A stretch of 64,000 nucleotides of DNA from Gyromitra esculenta (GCA_038503075.1 JBCAML010000002.1:1922001-1986000), one strand, 5' to 3'; numbered from the stretch's first letter, positions 46,166-59,369 are shown. Translations and numbers: made by a program. Notes: a model not told the origin generated them from the sequence alone.

Positions 46166-48695
46166 ATGCCCGACAGGAGCCACCTGCAAGCGCCCGGCTC
46201 GTTCCTTCAGCCTCATTCCTCAGAGCTTAGTCGTCCGCGCAAGAAGCTTATTCTGTGCTTTGACGGCACTGGAAATAAATTTAAGGGTAACGATGGAGAT
46301 ACAAATATCCTCAAGATCTTCCGTATGCTAGATCGATCTAGCAATGAACAATGTAAGTTCTCCGCCGTTGCTGTCTGTGATTGTCACGCTGGCATTTGCT
46401 TTTTTGCCCTCCTTTTCTTTTCTTTTCTTTTCTTAACTTTCTGCCATGTTATTTCAGTGCCGCGAATCCGGGGGTTATTGTGTAATTGCTAATTGATACA
46501 ATCCGCAGTTCACTATTATCAGCGTAAGTGCAAAATATTATTAACCAGGTCAACACAATTGGCATATAGCCGTGAGCAGCCTCGTCAATCTCATACTAAT
46601 ACCCCCCTCAAGCCGGCATCGGAACCTACATCACCAACGGAACATTATCTCGAGTCCACGTCTACTCCCGCTTCAAATCATGGTGCCAAAAGGCCATGGA
46701 CGCCGCAGTTGGGTTCGTCCCTTCAATTCCACAATCCTACCACAACCAATATACCCCCCCCCTCTAAAACTCTAACTTACATTAACGAATTGGCAATAGC
46801 ACTTCGTTCGACCAACATGTTATCGGCGGCTATAAATTCCTAATGCGCTACTATTCACCTGGCGACGATATCTACCTCTTTGGTTTCTCCCGCGGCGCCT
46901 ACACGGCCCGTTTCCTCGCGGAGATGCTCGATCATGTGGGACTAGTGAGCCAGGGAAATGAAGAGATGATCCTATTCGCCTGGAAGACCTTCTCGAATTG
47001 GCAGCAGCGACAAGACGGTGAAGGATGGGGCGAGAAAAAGGAGGAGATGTACAAGTGCGTTTCACCCCCACGTTCCACGATATCCCGTGTTTCAATCCCG
47101 CATTGCTAATATCTGCCGGGGATTACTCCAGATACATGAAAGCCTTCCGCGAGACCTTCGCCAGGCCCGTTCGAAGAATCCGTTTCCTCGGCCTCTTCGA
47201 CACCGTTAATTCAGTCCCTAGATTCGAAGACGCCTGGCTGAAGCGCTCGAGAGGCTTCCCTTATACCGCCCGAAGTATACCCACCACCCCATCATCCCAT
47301 ATATATATACCTATACTAACACCCCGTAGGTACAGCACGCGTGATCCGCCATGCCGTTGGCATCGATGAGCGCCGCGCCAAATTCCGACAAGATCTCGTC
47401 GAGAAAGTCGACCGCGAAGTCGCGCGCCGGCGCTCCTTCAAGACCGAAGAAGTTTTCCGAAGCGCGTTGCGCAGCCTAGGGTCTAGCGAAAAGTCAGCTA
47501 AACCAGACGCAAACGGACATCGCGTATATCAGAGCCAGCCGACGTCCGCCAGCCACCACGGCCGGTTCTCTGGGTCCCATGAAAGGCTGGCGATATATAC
47601 GCCGATACCTGGAATGAGTGATCGTGAGAGCACGGGGTCGCTGAATATCATTGCTGATGCTGAGGTGGACTCGGACGATGAGGATGAGAAGGCGGAGCAG
47701 GATATTGAGGAGCTTTGGTTTCCGGGTGCGCATGGTGATATTGGTGGAGGGTGGGATTTGCCGACGGGGGAAGAACCGTTATCGCATGGGCCATTGGTTT
47801 GGATGGTGAGTTTCGGAATATCCCACATTCATTGAGTTTTTTTTTTTTGGCTTGGTTTGGTGATATTGTAGATGAACGAATATTGCCCCCCTCGCCGAAT
47901 TGCTACTTACGCCACAAACAGGTACGAGAAGCAAGAAAAGCTGGCCTCGTATTCGACAAGCAGCGGATGAGAGACCATAAATGCTGGCTCGACGAATTCG
48001 ACAAGGACGAATCCACCTCGCATCCAAACACCCCAATACCCACCATCGAAGTGTCCACTGACACCCCCACAGACTCCACCCCTGCCCTCATCGCCACCAT
48101 TGCCAACACCCCAATCGTCAATAGCACGACCAATGGTACAACTAATAGGACCGATAGCACCACCATCACCAACGGCACCACAATCACCAACGGCACCACA
48201 TTTGAATCCATGTCCTCCCGAACCGTCCCCGAAGTTAATCCACGCACGTACCTAATAAACTCCTACACCCGCGGGAAAATCCACGACTGTCTCTGCTGGC
48301 CTTCTGGAGGACTCACGCTCACGGGAACATTAGGCTGGAAGATGATGGAGTATCTCCCGTTCCGACGGATGGACCTACAGCCCGATGGGTCTTGGAAACC
48401 AATCATCTGGCCGCTGCCGTGTGGCGAGGTTAGGGATATTCCGGAAAACGTCAAGATCCATAATTCTGTGATTAGACGTATGCAAGCGGATCCTAAATAC
48501 CGGCCTGGGAACCTGCTGGTTGGTGGGGGCGGGAGAGGTGTGAGGAAGGCGCCGGAACATGTTAAAATAGGAGAGTGGGTTGTGTTGAGGGAAGAAGGGA
48601 GTGTTGTTGGCGAGGTATTGGTGAAAAAATCTGCGTGGGAGAAGGGGGGTACGGATATGCATGGAAACGAAGGTGGTGGTAAGATAGTTAATTAA
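46166..48695 (+). CDS. DUF2235 alpha/beta hydrolase (T6SS phospholipase-like)
   Basis: Exons 46166-46352, 46509-46523, 46613-46712, 46800-47054, 47132-47274, 47330-47805 and 47922-48695 give 649 residues. Exon 2 is only 15 nt but is needed to build the family motif FHYYQPGIGTY (63-73). Other hallmarks are LILCFDGTGN (28-37), the nucleophile elbow GFSRG with S131, FLGLFDTVNSV supplying an Asp, and WFPGAHGDIGGG supplying the His. The family includes bacterial Tle1 phospholipases; fungal members are uncharacterised esterase-like proteins. An acidic insert (DSDDEDEKAEQDIEE) precedes the His motif. Residues about 455-495 hold a Thr/Asn low-complexity block, partly an 18-bp tandem repeat. No signal peptide is seen. 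Substrate unknown. Confidence 0.9.
46412..46433. repeat. CTTTT pentanucleotide repeat in an intron
   Basis: Four to five CTTTT units lie in the first intron of the DUF2235 gene. Confidence 0.85.
48162..48197. repeat. 18-bp tandem repeat inside the DUF2235 gene
   Basis: Two units, ACCATCACCAACGGCACC and ACAATCACCAACGGCACC, encode TITNGT twice. Degenerate relatives (TNGTTN) precede them, making a Thr/Asn-rich linker. Confidence 0.85.
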
Positions 48696-49172
48696 GAGGT
48701 TTAGTCAGATATTTATGGCTATGGCTTATAAGAGGGACAGAGAGTTGGAAATTGGAGAAGGCCAATAAGATGGCAACGTGTACTAGTCCAGTCCTAGATT
48801 AGTTTCTCCTGTGTTCAATGTATTTTAATAAGAATTCCAAAAAAACTATTTCACGAAGCAAAATACTGAGATATTTGTCGCCAGAAAAATCAAATGCTAT
48901 AGTTATTGCAATTTCTAATTAATGCAACCGGTGCCCAATTGAGGTATTATTATATATCATATAACTTTCCTAATATTCAGTATTTCCTTGGCTCTGGCTC
49001 TATTCCGGTATCCGGGTTCTGTAGGAACTGTTTTAATTGGATGCTGGCCAAACCCACGGTAAAGCTAGTTTCATTGGTTAGCCATTGAATATAGAAGAGG
49101 GCTATTGCCAAGGTTGATCAACTCAATACAAACTAAGACGTGAGTGATATTTGGTGACTTCGACGCGTCGCT

Positions 49173-49205
49173 CTCTTGTTGTTGTTGTTGTTGTTTATTC
49201 ATTAG
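49173..49205. repeat. TTG microsatellite ending in TTTATTCATTAG
   Basis: Seven TTG units followed by TTTATTCATTAG. The same 3' sequence follows another trinucleotide-type repeat at 61191-61227. Confidence 0.85.
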
Positions 49206-50420
49206 GTACATTCAACCCGAAGGTTATGGTACTCTTAAAAACTAATACTCGCACTCGAAAAAAAAACAAAAATATAAATCCAACTAACCCATCCTAACCG
49301 CATTTCCGTAATGCTGGACGTCCACTTTCTCTACCCAAAATGGTAATCACAAAATCACAAAACCAAACTCTCCCCAGCTTTAAACAATTTTTCTCCCATA
49401 TACCACGTCCACTATCTTTCTCTTTTTCGCCCTTTTCATCTGTTCCATCCACTTTTCCCCCAACACATTATCACCTTTCTCACCATAGTTCTTCACACAC
49501 ATCCATCCCCAATAATCATACTTTGTCAATTTTACCTTATGAACAGCCATTGCCCATCCACCTATATCCTCACACAACTTATCCTCTCCGTCATACTTCT
49601 CACCCTCAGACGCGTCGCTCTCACTTATCTATCCACCTATTCGTTATTCCGTTCGGCACATTCGCACCGCTTCCATTAAAGTATATGTAGCCAACCTAGT
49701 CTATTAGTGATTCGATATCGTCTAACTTATAGCCACCCCATGGCCAAGATATAAAGGTAGCCAATAGGACTTATTGGGGGTATATGGCAAGCTATCTGGT
49801 TATATCACATCGCACTAGTTACCTAACACACGCAGCTACACAGCAGGACTCGTGAGGGAAAATTTCACTTCAACGATTGTGCCTACCATACGAATCGTGT
49901 AAGTATGGCTTATTTGCCAAGCTAAGGTACCCGATTTAGTTAACTAGTTAGCCTTTTAGCTAGTACTCTAGAGTACTTTCAACTAAATTAGTAACCCGCG
50001 CCAAGCGCACCCAGTTACTAACTTATTACTCAGTTGCTCTTACTAGTCTATCTCAATCGCTTCTTTCATACTTAGGTTAGCGCTCTAGTGCTTATAACTG
50101 TGAAATTTGTTTCCTGTATTCCGATATGTATACTACCTGCATGCGAGATGCTGGCACGTGTAATATAAAGTCGTCTCCTATATCTTAAGCCATTACCACG
50201 AGTGCCACTGCCATCAAATATTAGGCACAGTCTTAGGAGGATGTCTTTAACTCGCCCCAACACACTGTGCACTACATGTAATCAGCCAACTTTTTTTCTC
50301 GGATCGATAACACCGAACTAGCCGCCTCCAACCTACGATTACATACGGAGACCGAACAGCTAGAGGCTTAAACCACATTCCACATCACCGAGGAATCCCT
50401 AACCCTAGGAATCTTTAATT

Positions 50421-50460
50421 GACTCGGGATATCTTTAGTTGACTCGGGATATCTTTAGTT
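50421..50460. repeat. 20-bp tandem duplication
   Basis: TGACTCGGGATATCTTTAGT occurs twice head to tail with no mismatch. Confidence 0.9.
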
Positions 50461-51542
50461 GTGGAACGATGCTGATCACGAGATATATGGGTACAAGCCA
50501 AACCACGCAAACCCCCTCGTACCTGCATATGCATGTATATATGCACACCGACAACGAAAAACATGACCTGACCGAAGAAAGATCGATAGATCGTTTCTAC
50601 CACTCTTGTAGGCGCAGTTAAGAAATGAAAGCCTCTAAGGATCCAAAGTTATGCGCAGGAGGAACCTTTCGTTTCGTAGCAGTTACACGGCGTTGCATAG
50701 AAGCACTCCAATCGCGTTAGGAAGATGGCCTTAGCGGCTGCGATCGAAAGCTTACAGGTGACAGGTAACCTTTTTTTTCCTTGCTGCTGCGCCTCACGGT
50801 AGTGTAGCGCCCAGGACAATCGAACGATACCGGCAGATCAGTATTTACCCCAAGTGAATTCCATCTAGAAAAGCTTGAAATATGTAGCAGCACATACAGA
50901 GGCTCGGAAAGAAAGAGGGCGGTTTCAAAGAAGCGAGACAAAGCCTATTTATGCTTGCCGTCACGGAATGGACTCCGTTCGTTAGCCACAAGCGACACCG
51001 GACCCGAGCGCTAGCCACAACCTCGATCGCAGGGATCTGCCAGTGGATCTCACTCACGACGACAACAGATAACTGGCAACAGTAATATAGAAAGTTTTAG
51101 ATCTTAGGGCGCATATATATATATATTGGTAAAAATTCTAAGCAAGACAAAAGAAAGAGAGAGACAATAAAACATCCGACAAAAAAACAAAAGAGATGCT
51201 CGAGCAGTACCAGGTAAAACAAAACTTAAGGTGTAATGATGAGTAAGTGGCGACAAATTGTAAGCTAAAAGAATTGGTGCAATGCAATGCAAGTATAAAT
51301 ATTGGCATCTAATCAGAATAGTTGAACAAAGCAAAACAAAACAAAACAAAACATGAGACCAGAAAAGAATTAAGAGAAACTGAACGCCATGAGGTTTGCT
51401 ACATACTAGCAGATCCTCTCTATAAAAAAAACTAAAACTAAAACTGAACACAATCCGAGCGGATTAGGACTGGTACAGGGGGGATTCTCATTGCCTAGTG
51501 AACGCTATTATACATTAGGGCTCATAGAAAGATCCAGTCGTA

Positions 51543-52478
51543 TCAGTAGCAGCCGTCGGTGGTAGGCGGAGCAGACCAATGCTTAAGCATTTGATCAACA
51601 GCTTTTGACCATTCTTGGGTGAGGACTGTGGCAAGATGAGCTGCACTTGCAGCATCGGGGGTCGCACCACCCCACATAGCAGGCTGGTAAGCAGTTTTGG
51701 TGGCATATTCCGAGATCATTTGACTAGGAGTATTCAGATTAGTATCTTGTTGGAAAATTTGCCGAGGATAAACTCACTCATTCCTGATCTTGCTTAGGAG
51801 AAGCCATGCAAAGTTCCAGCTCCTATTGCTGCTAGAGTCATTGTAGACCCTCCACTTGGCATTCTCCAAGAGGTCGGTACTGAAAGGGTATTGCCTAGTC
51901 AAGCCCCGGAGCTCGCTGAGGAAGTTGTTGGAAGAGACATAGTAGTTCCAAGCATCGGTCATGGGTGCCGAGTAGTCCAATGTGCCGAGAGACATAATCA
52001 CCTTTTCGATACGACGAAGTTCCGTCAAGGTGTTGACGCGGTGAGTGTGAAGCGTGTGCAGCATCTGATTGATCTCGGTCTATGAATCCCAAATCGAATT
52101 AGTATTATGCCGCATATACCGTTAGATGTGGAATGGTATAGAGTTGTTGTCCAAATCACTTACTTGAGAAACACTTTGATTGGATACATATGTGGTACCA
52201 CTCGTTGAAGAAGGGTAAGAGTAGTCACTGGGGGAGCTAGAATAGTTGGACATTTCGGCTGCGTTTACTGGTTCCTCAAGATCTAGACTTTCGTTGAATG
52301 AGATTGTTTGAGCTTCGAGAAGAGGGTGGATCTTTATGAGATTATATTGAGATTTTTGGGCTGTTCTTATAGATGATGGAGACGATTCGTTGGAACTGGA
52401 AGGAGAAGGAGAAGCAGAACGATTTACTGGAGACTCTGCTGAAAGTTGTCGTGAATGTGAATTGGTTGATGGAGACAT
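51543..52478 (-). CDS. Unrecognised protein, 265 aa, Ser-rich N-terminus
   Basis: Exons (minus) 52478-52164, 52079-51778 and 51723-51543 give 265 residues ending DGCY. Both introns have GTAAGT/GTGAGT donors and TACTAAT branch sites, and all phases agree, which is the main evidence that the gene is real. Residues 1-105 are Ser/Pro/Asn-rich and likely disordered (NRSASPSPSSSNESSPSS). Residues about 106-265 look folded and helical, with TLTELRRIEKVIMSLGTLDY, AWNYYVSSNNFLSELRGL and a Trp-containing end (MWGGATPDAASAAHLATVL). No signal peptide or membrane span. No family is recognised, and no function is proposed. Confidence 0.65.
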
Positions 52479-55400
52479 GATGAGGGAGACAATGTAGGTT
52501 CTTATAAAGCCAGTACGAGAAATTGGGAAACTGTTTGCAGGGCTGAAAAATCTGCAAAACTCCTTGATCCGAATTGAACTTCAAACAGGTAAATGGGAGT
52601 ATGCTTTGATTTTCCAGAGATTGAGGCACTGCAATTGGAACAAACCACCTATCAAATTCGGAGAGGTTGATTTCTTTCTGAATAGTGGTTTGGTGTAGCG
52701 ATATGCAAACCCGTTTCCGTCAGCGAAATTCATGCACATCTTATATCCGGGTCAGTGAAATCTGAACAGGGTGCGCCGGGACGGCCTCATGCCGCATTTT
52801 TCCTGTTTGCCAGATGTCAGTGTTTGAGGCCGTTTAGGACATTTGCCAGGACCAATACCAGACCGTATCTCACCTAGCTTGCATAGGGTGGGTGGGGATA
52901 ATTTTGAGTGTAGAATATCGCGGTAAGCCGATCGATAGTCGTCGTTCAAACAAATCTTGGTAGATATCTCTGTCCTCAATCCGTATCTGCTGGTGGGTCT
53001 CAGGCTGAGGGTAAGCGCTATCCCTCGTGGAATCGTCAGCAGAGGAATTAATTGGACGGCGATCATCGGCCGACCTCCGAACAAGAGTATCGATCATTAA
53101 AGGAACAGTATGGTGAACAAGAAATCGGAAATAGAATAATAAGGGTAGTAATTTTGTACGGTAGCTAAATATTCTGATGATTCGTAGTAGTTGTCTAGAT
53201 TGCTACAATAGATTCCTTACTAACGGACGAACCACGAGCCCTAGCCCCCTTGAGCGTAAAATAGAACCTAATAACCAATTAGGGACATTACCGGTTCATG
53301 TGGGGCAAAATCTTTCCAAATCAAGTTGTCCAATAGGAGTATTATCCACTGCGACGGGGCGGTGCATGCCATAAAAGGTAAATTAAGGGCCATTCCAAGA
53401 TCCACGGTGATTGGTCTATTCAACGTCATCGTGGCACAGGTATTTGAACTCAGTGGGCACTGTCCCGCTGAGCCTCTCTTGTCAATGCATCAGAAAGTGC
53501 CAGAACTCGGTTCTCCCTTCTCCAGAATGTGCCCGAGCAGTTTGATCTCACCTAATATCCATCGATTAAATGTGATACCATGCAGGACTGTATTATCTAA
53601 ATCTGCATAAGAGTAGATACCGGTAGCATGGCATCGCCGTACCAAACTATCGGCTCTCGCTTGTTGTCTCGAACCACACGTCAACGCCCTGTACCTGATC
53701 CACGCTCCTTGGTTCGCTAACCAAAGTCTCAGCTCTGGAGATATGGATGCCTTCTCCTGTCCTGCAATTTCGGATAAGAGAGGCAAAGGAAGCCGCTGCT
53801 TATGGAGCTGCGGAGACTCACTTCCGTCCTGACAAAGATGCACACCCAGAGACCTCCGCGGGTTGTCTGACGGATGATAACCGCCTGAAGTGGCAGAGCC
53901 CACAAACCATGGGTTGTTTGGCTTTGACCAAGGACTAACGCCCTTGCTTTGTTTTCGCGAACCAACAGTTCTACCGCCAGCGCTTATCTTCCTTCGGATG
54001 GAATGATCTTGCATCTCCAGATAGATGCGAATCATTTCTGGTGGGAAACTGCTATCCTTATCGGTGGTGCTACCTCGTCCATTTTTAGTTAGTAGGTAGT
54101 ACCGTTTTGTGGTGGACATCAACAAGCCATCTTACTATTTCCTGCCACAGGGTTACAGTACTTCTGTCAGTTACTGTTCTCTCTGTCACGGGACCAAAAT
54201 TAGATGGCTTGGACTGTTACGCGCAGCGAAACGCCATCGACTAATCGATACAACATGACGATAGAATTGTTTCTAGATCTCACCGCCAGAGGCTCAGGTT
54301 CAGCTTGTATCATGGCAGCCAGCTAGCCAACGGTAACATAATCAGATCACTCCGATCACCGAGGCCTCGAGTATCAAAATCACTTCAAAGTGATGTCAAC
54401 ATATCTGCAGACCTCATGGTCAAGGTGTAACAGCAACTCCGAATTTGAATACAGCGACAAATAAATCCACTTCTCATCCGAAAGAACATTGTTACTCAAA
54501 TAAGGCCTAGGATGCTCTAGACCTTCGACGAATTCCTCACCCCTTCATGAGATGTCGAAGTAGGAAATCTCCGAAGATAACAAACTCCCAAGATAATTTG
54601 TTCGCCACCAACCATATGCCCCGAATCGAACTTCCGTACTTACCCTGCGCAGGCTAGATTTCATCAAAAGTAAATATAAGGAGAAGGAGAACTCCCTATG
54701 CATGCCTTACTTATGCCAATCATTTCTCGCAGCCGCCCGGTTCCGGAAGGTTCAGCTAACGGCTCTGAAAATTCCTTCACTTTTATGTGATAACGACTTG
54801 CACGACGATGGAGCTAAACCATATGAAGCAGGAACCTGCCTTTTATTGCCAAAATGTTGGATAGTTTATCCTCATATTTCCAAGATCCGTACACACCCGA
54901 AATCATGACTATCACCAAAGCAATCGGTGGCCAATCCTAACATCTCGATATCGTATATCATACGGAAAAAAAACTATATTAATTAGATTGGAAGGTAACA
55001 TTCATTTAAATTCGAAGCTAGAGGATATGCATATACGGAAATCCACTAAGGTTGGAAACTACAAACCCCCTAGGCCTACGATGAATCACTATGAAACTTG
55101 AGATGATGAAACCTCTAATGCCGGTGGCGGAAAGAAACCTTACATTTTAAAACCTTTATTAGGGTAGCATAGGGTCTAGATGGCCCTCAAAAAAAGAAAG
55201 AAGCTATTATCAAAAAGAATTAGAACGTAAAACCAGTGGCAAAAATACGCTTACACGGCGTAGCTACATGTATTCGTGAATATGGGATACGATTCTAAAT
55301 GCACCCAGCTTTATGACATTGAAAGAAACGCCTTTCGGCTGGGGGTGGCCATGGTAGCAACTATTCGAATTTAGAATTTACTAGAAGGGCTTTGTAAGTT

Positions 55401-58400
55401 AAATACTCCGGGTATATCCTGCACTACGGTTTCTAGGTATATTTTTTTGTTTACGATGGCTATCTCATAAGTTAAGGTTGATATCGATATCTTGATCTAT
55501 ATAGCTGTAAATGTCTCAAGAAAACTTATGAATAAAACACTAAACTTTTTTCCAGGCTGCTGCCAGTGACTTCGCCTTCACAATTTATCACTCGCCTTCA
55601 GTTAGTTCCCCAGCCTAAAACACATCACAGGATCCCTGTAAGTGGCCAACCCCCAGGGAACTGAAGCACCCACCATTCGGGTCTCGGGCTTCGGGCCTCA
55701 TCGCATCGCCTTTGAAGGGGGTTCAGTAAGCATCTTCGCCGAAGCAACGAGTTTCCCTAAACGCAATCCCATAGTGTTCGTGTGTGTGCTCACTACTCCA
55801 CCTAGTTTCATAAGCGCCACTAAGACACAGAATTCATGTTTGTTGACCGTAATGTGTATAAACAACTACGCCTCAGTGTATCGCTTATAAGGAAGCCATT
55901 GCATCTGCAATTTAAGGCTGGTATACGATAAACCTTAGGTAATTGCAGCATCGATTTCAAATTTTTGTATGTGCATTTATTCATCCAACAGTGATCACCA
56001 CGTCAGAAACCGGGCGGCGGTACGTGTGACCCCGGCGGAGAGTAATCAAACATGCTTAATGCCTTGTGGCTGCGCATCCACAAAAACCCGGCCCCGGCAT
56101 GCCGAGAAGTCTTGACTCACTAGTCTGCTGACGACGCGTGTTACGCGTGATATCTATACTGATGTCATCCCATTGCGTACTCTTATATACGCGGGTAGAA
56201 CATCGGGCCGGGCTTTCGCGCTGGAGTTATTCAATCGCCGAGTGTCCGTTGCGGTTACCTATATGCGAGGGCTTGGCAAGCTCAAACAACTGGCCTTGGT
56301 TCAGACTTCGTTAGAGTTGAAGTGAAGATTTTCAAGGAGGCTATGGCTACTATTCCTCAACTACTCTAGCTACATTCAACTTATTCTGGTGAATTTCGCA
56401 TACAAACTAACTACATGAAATTGCACATACATGTATGTGCATGCAGTGCTGTCGTACATGGTCTTGTCCGGCTAAATCAAGCAAAAGATAAACGCGCGAA
56501 AGGGTATTGTTGCATCGAATTCGCTTAAGTCAATTGCAAAGGGATTGTGATACAAAAAAAATACTGCCCCTCGTAACCCAGGCCGTGTACAAGAATATCT
56601 AGGTTTTAGTTATAAGAACAATGCATCGCTAAGAATCTGATAAAGCGACAGAGATGAAACATTAGTATGCTGCACTGTGGTCTGTGGTGGGCTAGGCAGA
56701 AAAAACAAGGGTGGGTGGGTGTGGAAGAGCGAACCCATAAACAGCCGCCAGCCATATTTTGGTAAAAAAAACGTGTCGAGCCTCATTCCTCGGTCTACTC
56801 CGCCCCGTCTTACCAGGGTTTTAAACACTTCGGTCAAAAAGAAATACATATGTATATGCATGTCCAAGACTCTGAAAGATCGAAACCAGGATTGCATTCT
56901 TGATAACTTCGCCTTGTACGAGGGGGTCAATAATTAGTGTGCTAGAGCCGATATCCCATAAATCGACTCGAGGGTTAATTTAACAATGGTGCGCCGAATG
57001 GTCATGTCTTAAGGCTTTTTGTAGTACAGTGGAAGTACATAAAATTAGTAGAAGGGAAAATTTGTATCTATCGTGGCCTTAATTCTGCACATATATGTAG
57101 CTCTGGTGTTGTGCAGGGAGATTCCAGCGATTATTGCTATGGACACTAGTGCTAACATGGGTTAGGTGAACTACCGTGAGCACAGCATCCATGAAACCAA
57201 TGATCGGGGCAGCGAATTTACAAATCTTACCAGGACCCAGTTTCCCCACCCACTAAATATGCCGCCATATGTACATGTATGCATGCATGCAGCCGGTGAA
57301 ATTCAGCTTTTGACAGCATTTACAGACCTTATAAGTAGCTCATAGCCCTACACAATATCTCTTGCAAAGACATATCCATCCGCGGCTCTCTAGTTTCTCT
57401 ATACTCGTATCCACTTATAATTATACTAAGTGCGTTTTCTTCCACCAAGACGCTTACCGCTTGGAGAAACATACTGTGTCCACGTATATAGTAAGTTCCT
57501 TGAAACTGTTTGGCTTCTATGATAAGCTCTATATCTAACTATTATACCCCAGCATACCAGAAAGACCAAGAGTTGCGTGCAAGAGGCGAAGTTGAAAGTG
57601 TTGGTGTAGTTACTTCAATATCGCCAAAGCCTCCTACTGGCACACATAACACGTGCCAGGTAGCATGGTCTGAGTTGTCCAGCAAAAAAAAAAAAAAAAA
57701 GAGATATACAAAAATATGTACTGGACACTATTTGCAGTGCACGACCACAAATCTGGATGGCTGCTTTTTATAGGTAAGTTCTGCCTGGAGGATCTAGCCC
57801 TGTTTGCGAGAGGTAGAGTACATTATCTGGGAGCGACGGGATATACGTGTAACTGTACGACTAGCTGACTGGATGGGAGCAATGAGAACGGCAACTCTAA
57901 AAAGCAGATAATGACATGCATATGACGTCCCCAATAGGTTTAAAATAGCTTGCACCAAACCTAGCACACCAATTCGTTACGTTATAACGATAGACTCGGA
58001 TAAACCCCGATGGACTTTATTGCGTAGTAGGTATTCTACGTCTAATATTTAGCTTGCTTTAACTTTGAGCCCTTTCTGTAAGCATTATAATTACCTTGCC
58101 CCCGGGCCCTCAAAGGCTTACCTGCCCCGGTGGCCCGTCTACTAGCTCCCGACCGAAGCTACACATATAAAAAGTTTAAATTGTTTATTTAGAAATTCAG
58201 CAGGCTGGGGAAGCATAGCGTTATAGTGCGAACCTTTAAACGCCACCGCCTAAGAAAGGCGGTTTTGTCGATCTTCGATGATCATATGCATACGAGATGG
58301 CTGGGAGGAGAACTGCCCCTTCCACAAATATCTATGTAGATCTAGATATATAACGTCGTGAGCGCTATCAGATGATATCGTATTTGCGATGTTAAGACAC

Positions 58401-59369
58401 CACATCAAAAACTTCGGAAAAAATGGGCAGTGTCGCGTAATAACTAGCTATTCTAGGGCATGGCATAGCTATGATTAAGCGCCGATAGACGCGCAAATTC
58501 CTGCGTGGTAATGAGCAGTTATAACATTAGAATACCCCCTTCTATCTCTATTAGAGCTCATGCTTATCTTAGGTAAATCAAGTGTCTTGCTGACATTTTG
58601 GGATTTGGTAGAGTTTGGCTGTAGTTATTTGTAGCAACTGGTTCCTGGCGATCAGGTATTCTCGCAAGGGCTTTGAGGTGGAGAATGTACTAGTACTTGG
58701 AAGCAGGTCCTGGTTTGCGTGTCTGGATTTTTCCTACTTTATCTGATCGATTGTAGCTATCGCTGTGTATTAGTAGATTAGACTATCTTTTGGGCACTAA
58801 CCTAGTACTATTCGAGAAGTAATATTTTGCTAGGAGCTCCTGATTCCGTTTATCACTTGAGACCAATTTGAGGGACGCTGGTCGGACTTTATTCTAAAAC
58901 GTAAGTGGCTTTTGTCGGATCCGAAAGATAAACCTGCTAGACAGTCAACCCCTCGAGCAGGATGTTTACTCTAGGCACTGTCTACAATCGGTATTTAGCC
59001 TCCGGCGATGAGATAGCTCATATTAAGTTCCTGCTCATGTACTCTGCAATCCGAGAATTCGGTAAGTGCGTTCTACTTGGGAACCAATTGCTGTTACACC
59101 AACAGCACCCAAGGCAACACGCAACGTGGAGGAGGAATGCACAGCCGCCTTTTCAGCCGTATCGATTGACGATCATTCGTCCGCCCCGCACACTATCCAC
59201 CACCATTCGCTTTTACTCAACCTTAGTACCAATGGCAATAATAGTGCTCAGCCTTTTTAGTTGTGATTGCGACTGCAACTCCAAGCAAGCCATTGTTACC
59301 AACTATTTATCAATCAAACGATTCTAAAAATCTGCTCTCACCGTACTCTCACCACTCACCAGTCTATTA
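52479..59369. other. Gene desert of 6.9 kb
   Basis: No recognisable gene. Two minus-strand frames have some coding look but no domain: 53490-54119 (about 209 codons from its ATG) and 52870-53097 (76 codons, with a possible GTGAGA donor). Both were left uncalled. AT-rich zones occur at 54940-55020 and 55140-55250. Near 56000-56110 the sequence is GC-richer, with CCGGGCGG and CCCCGGCGG boxes, which could be a promoter, but no gene follows that I can identify. Confidence 0.45.

Larger units (their letters stand above)
48696..51542. other. Intergenic region with microsatellites and a G-poor tract
   Basis: About 2.8 kb. It contains a TTG repeat, a strand-asymmetric tract from about 49320 to 49610 in which G is rare on plus, a 20-bp tandem duplication and a CAAAA repeat (about 51325-51352). 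The 116-codon frame at 49340-49690 is a by-product of the C/T/A-rich tract. No gene is called. Confidence 0.5.

Noticed and set aside
49340..49690. Plus-strand frame of 116 codons, His/Pro/Ser-rich
   Set aside because: It is produced by the G-poor C/T/A tract, where stop codons are less frequent. No gene context.
52870..53097. Minus-strand frame starting MIDTLVRRSADD, with a possible GTGAGA donor
   Set aside because: Composition looks somewhat coding, but splicing would give only about 80 residues with no family. Support is too weak to call.
53490..54119. Minus-strand frame of about 209 codons
   Set aside because: The longest frame in the second desert, but no domain, no clear splice partners and mixed composition. 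Kept only as a possibility.
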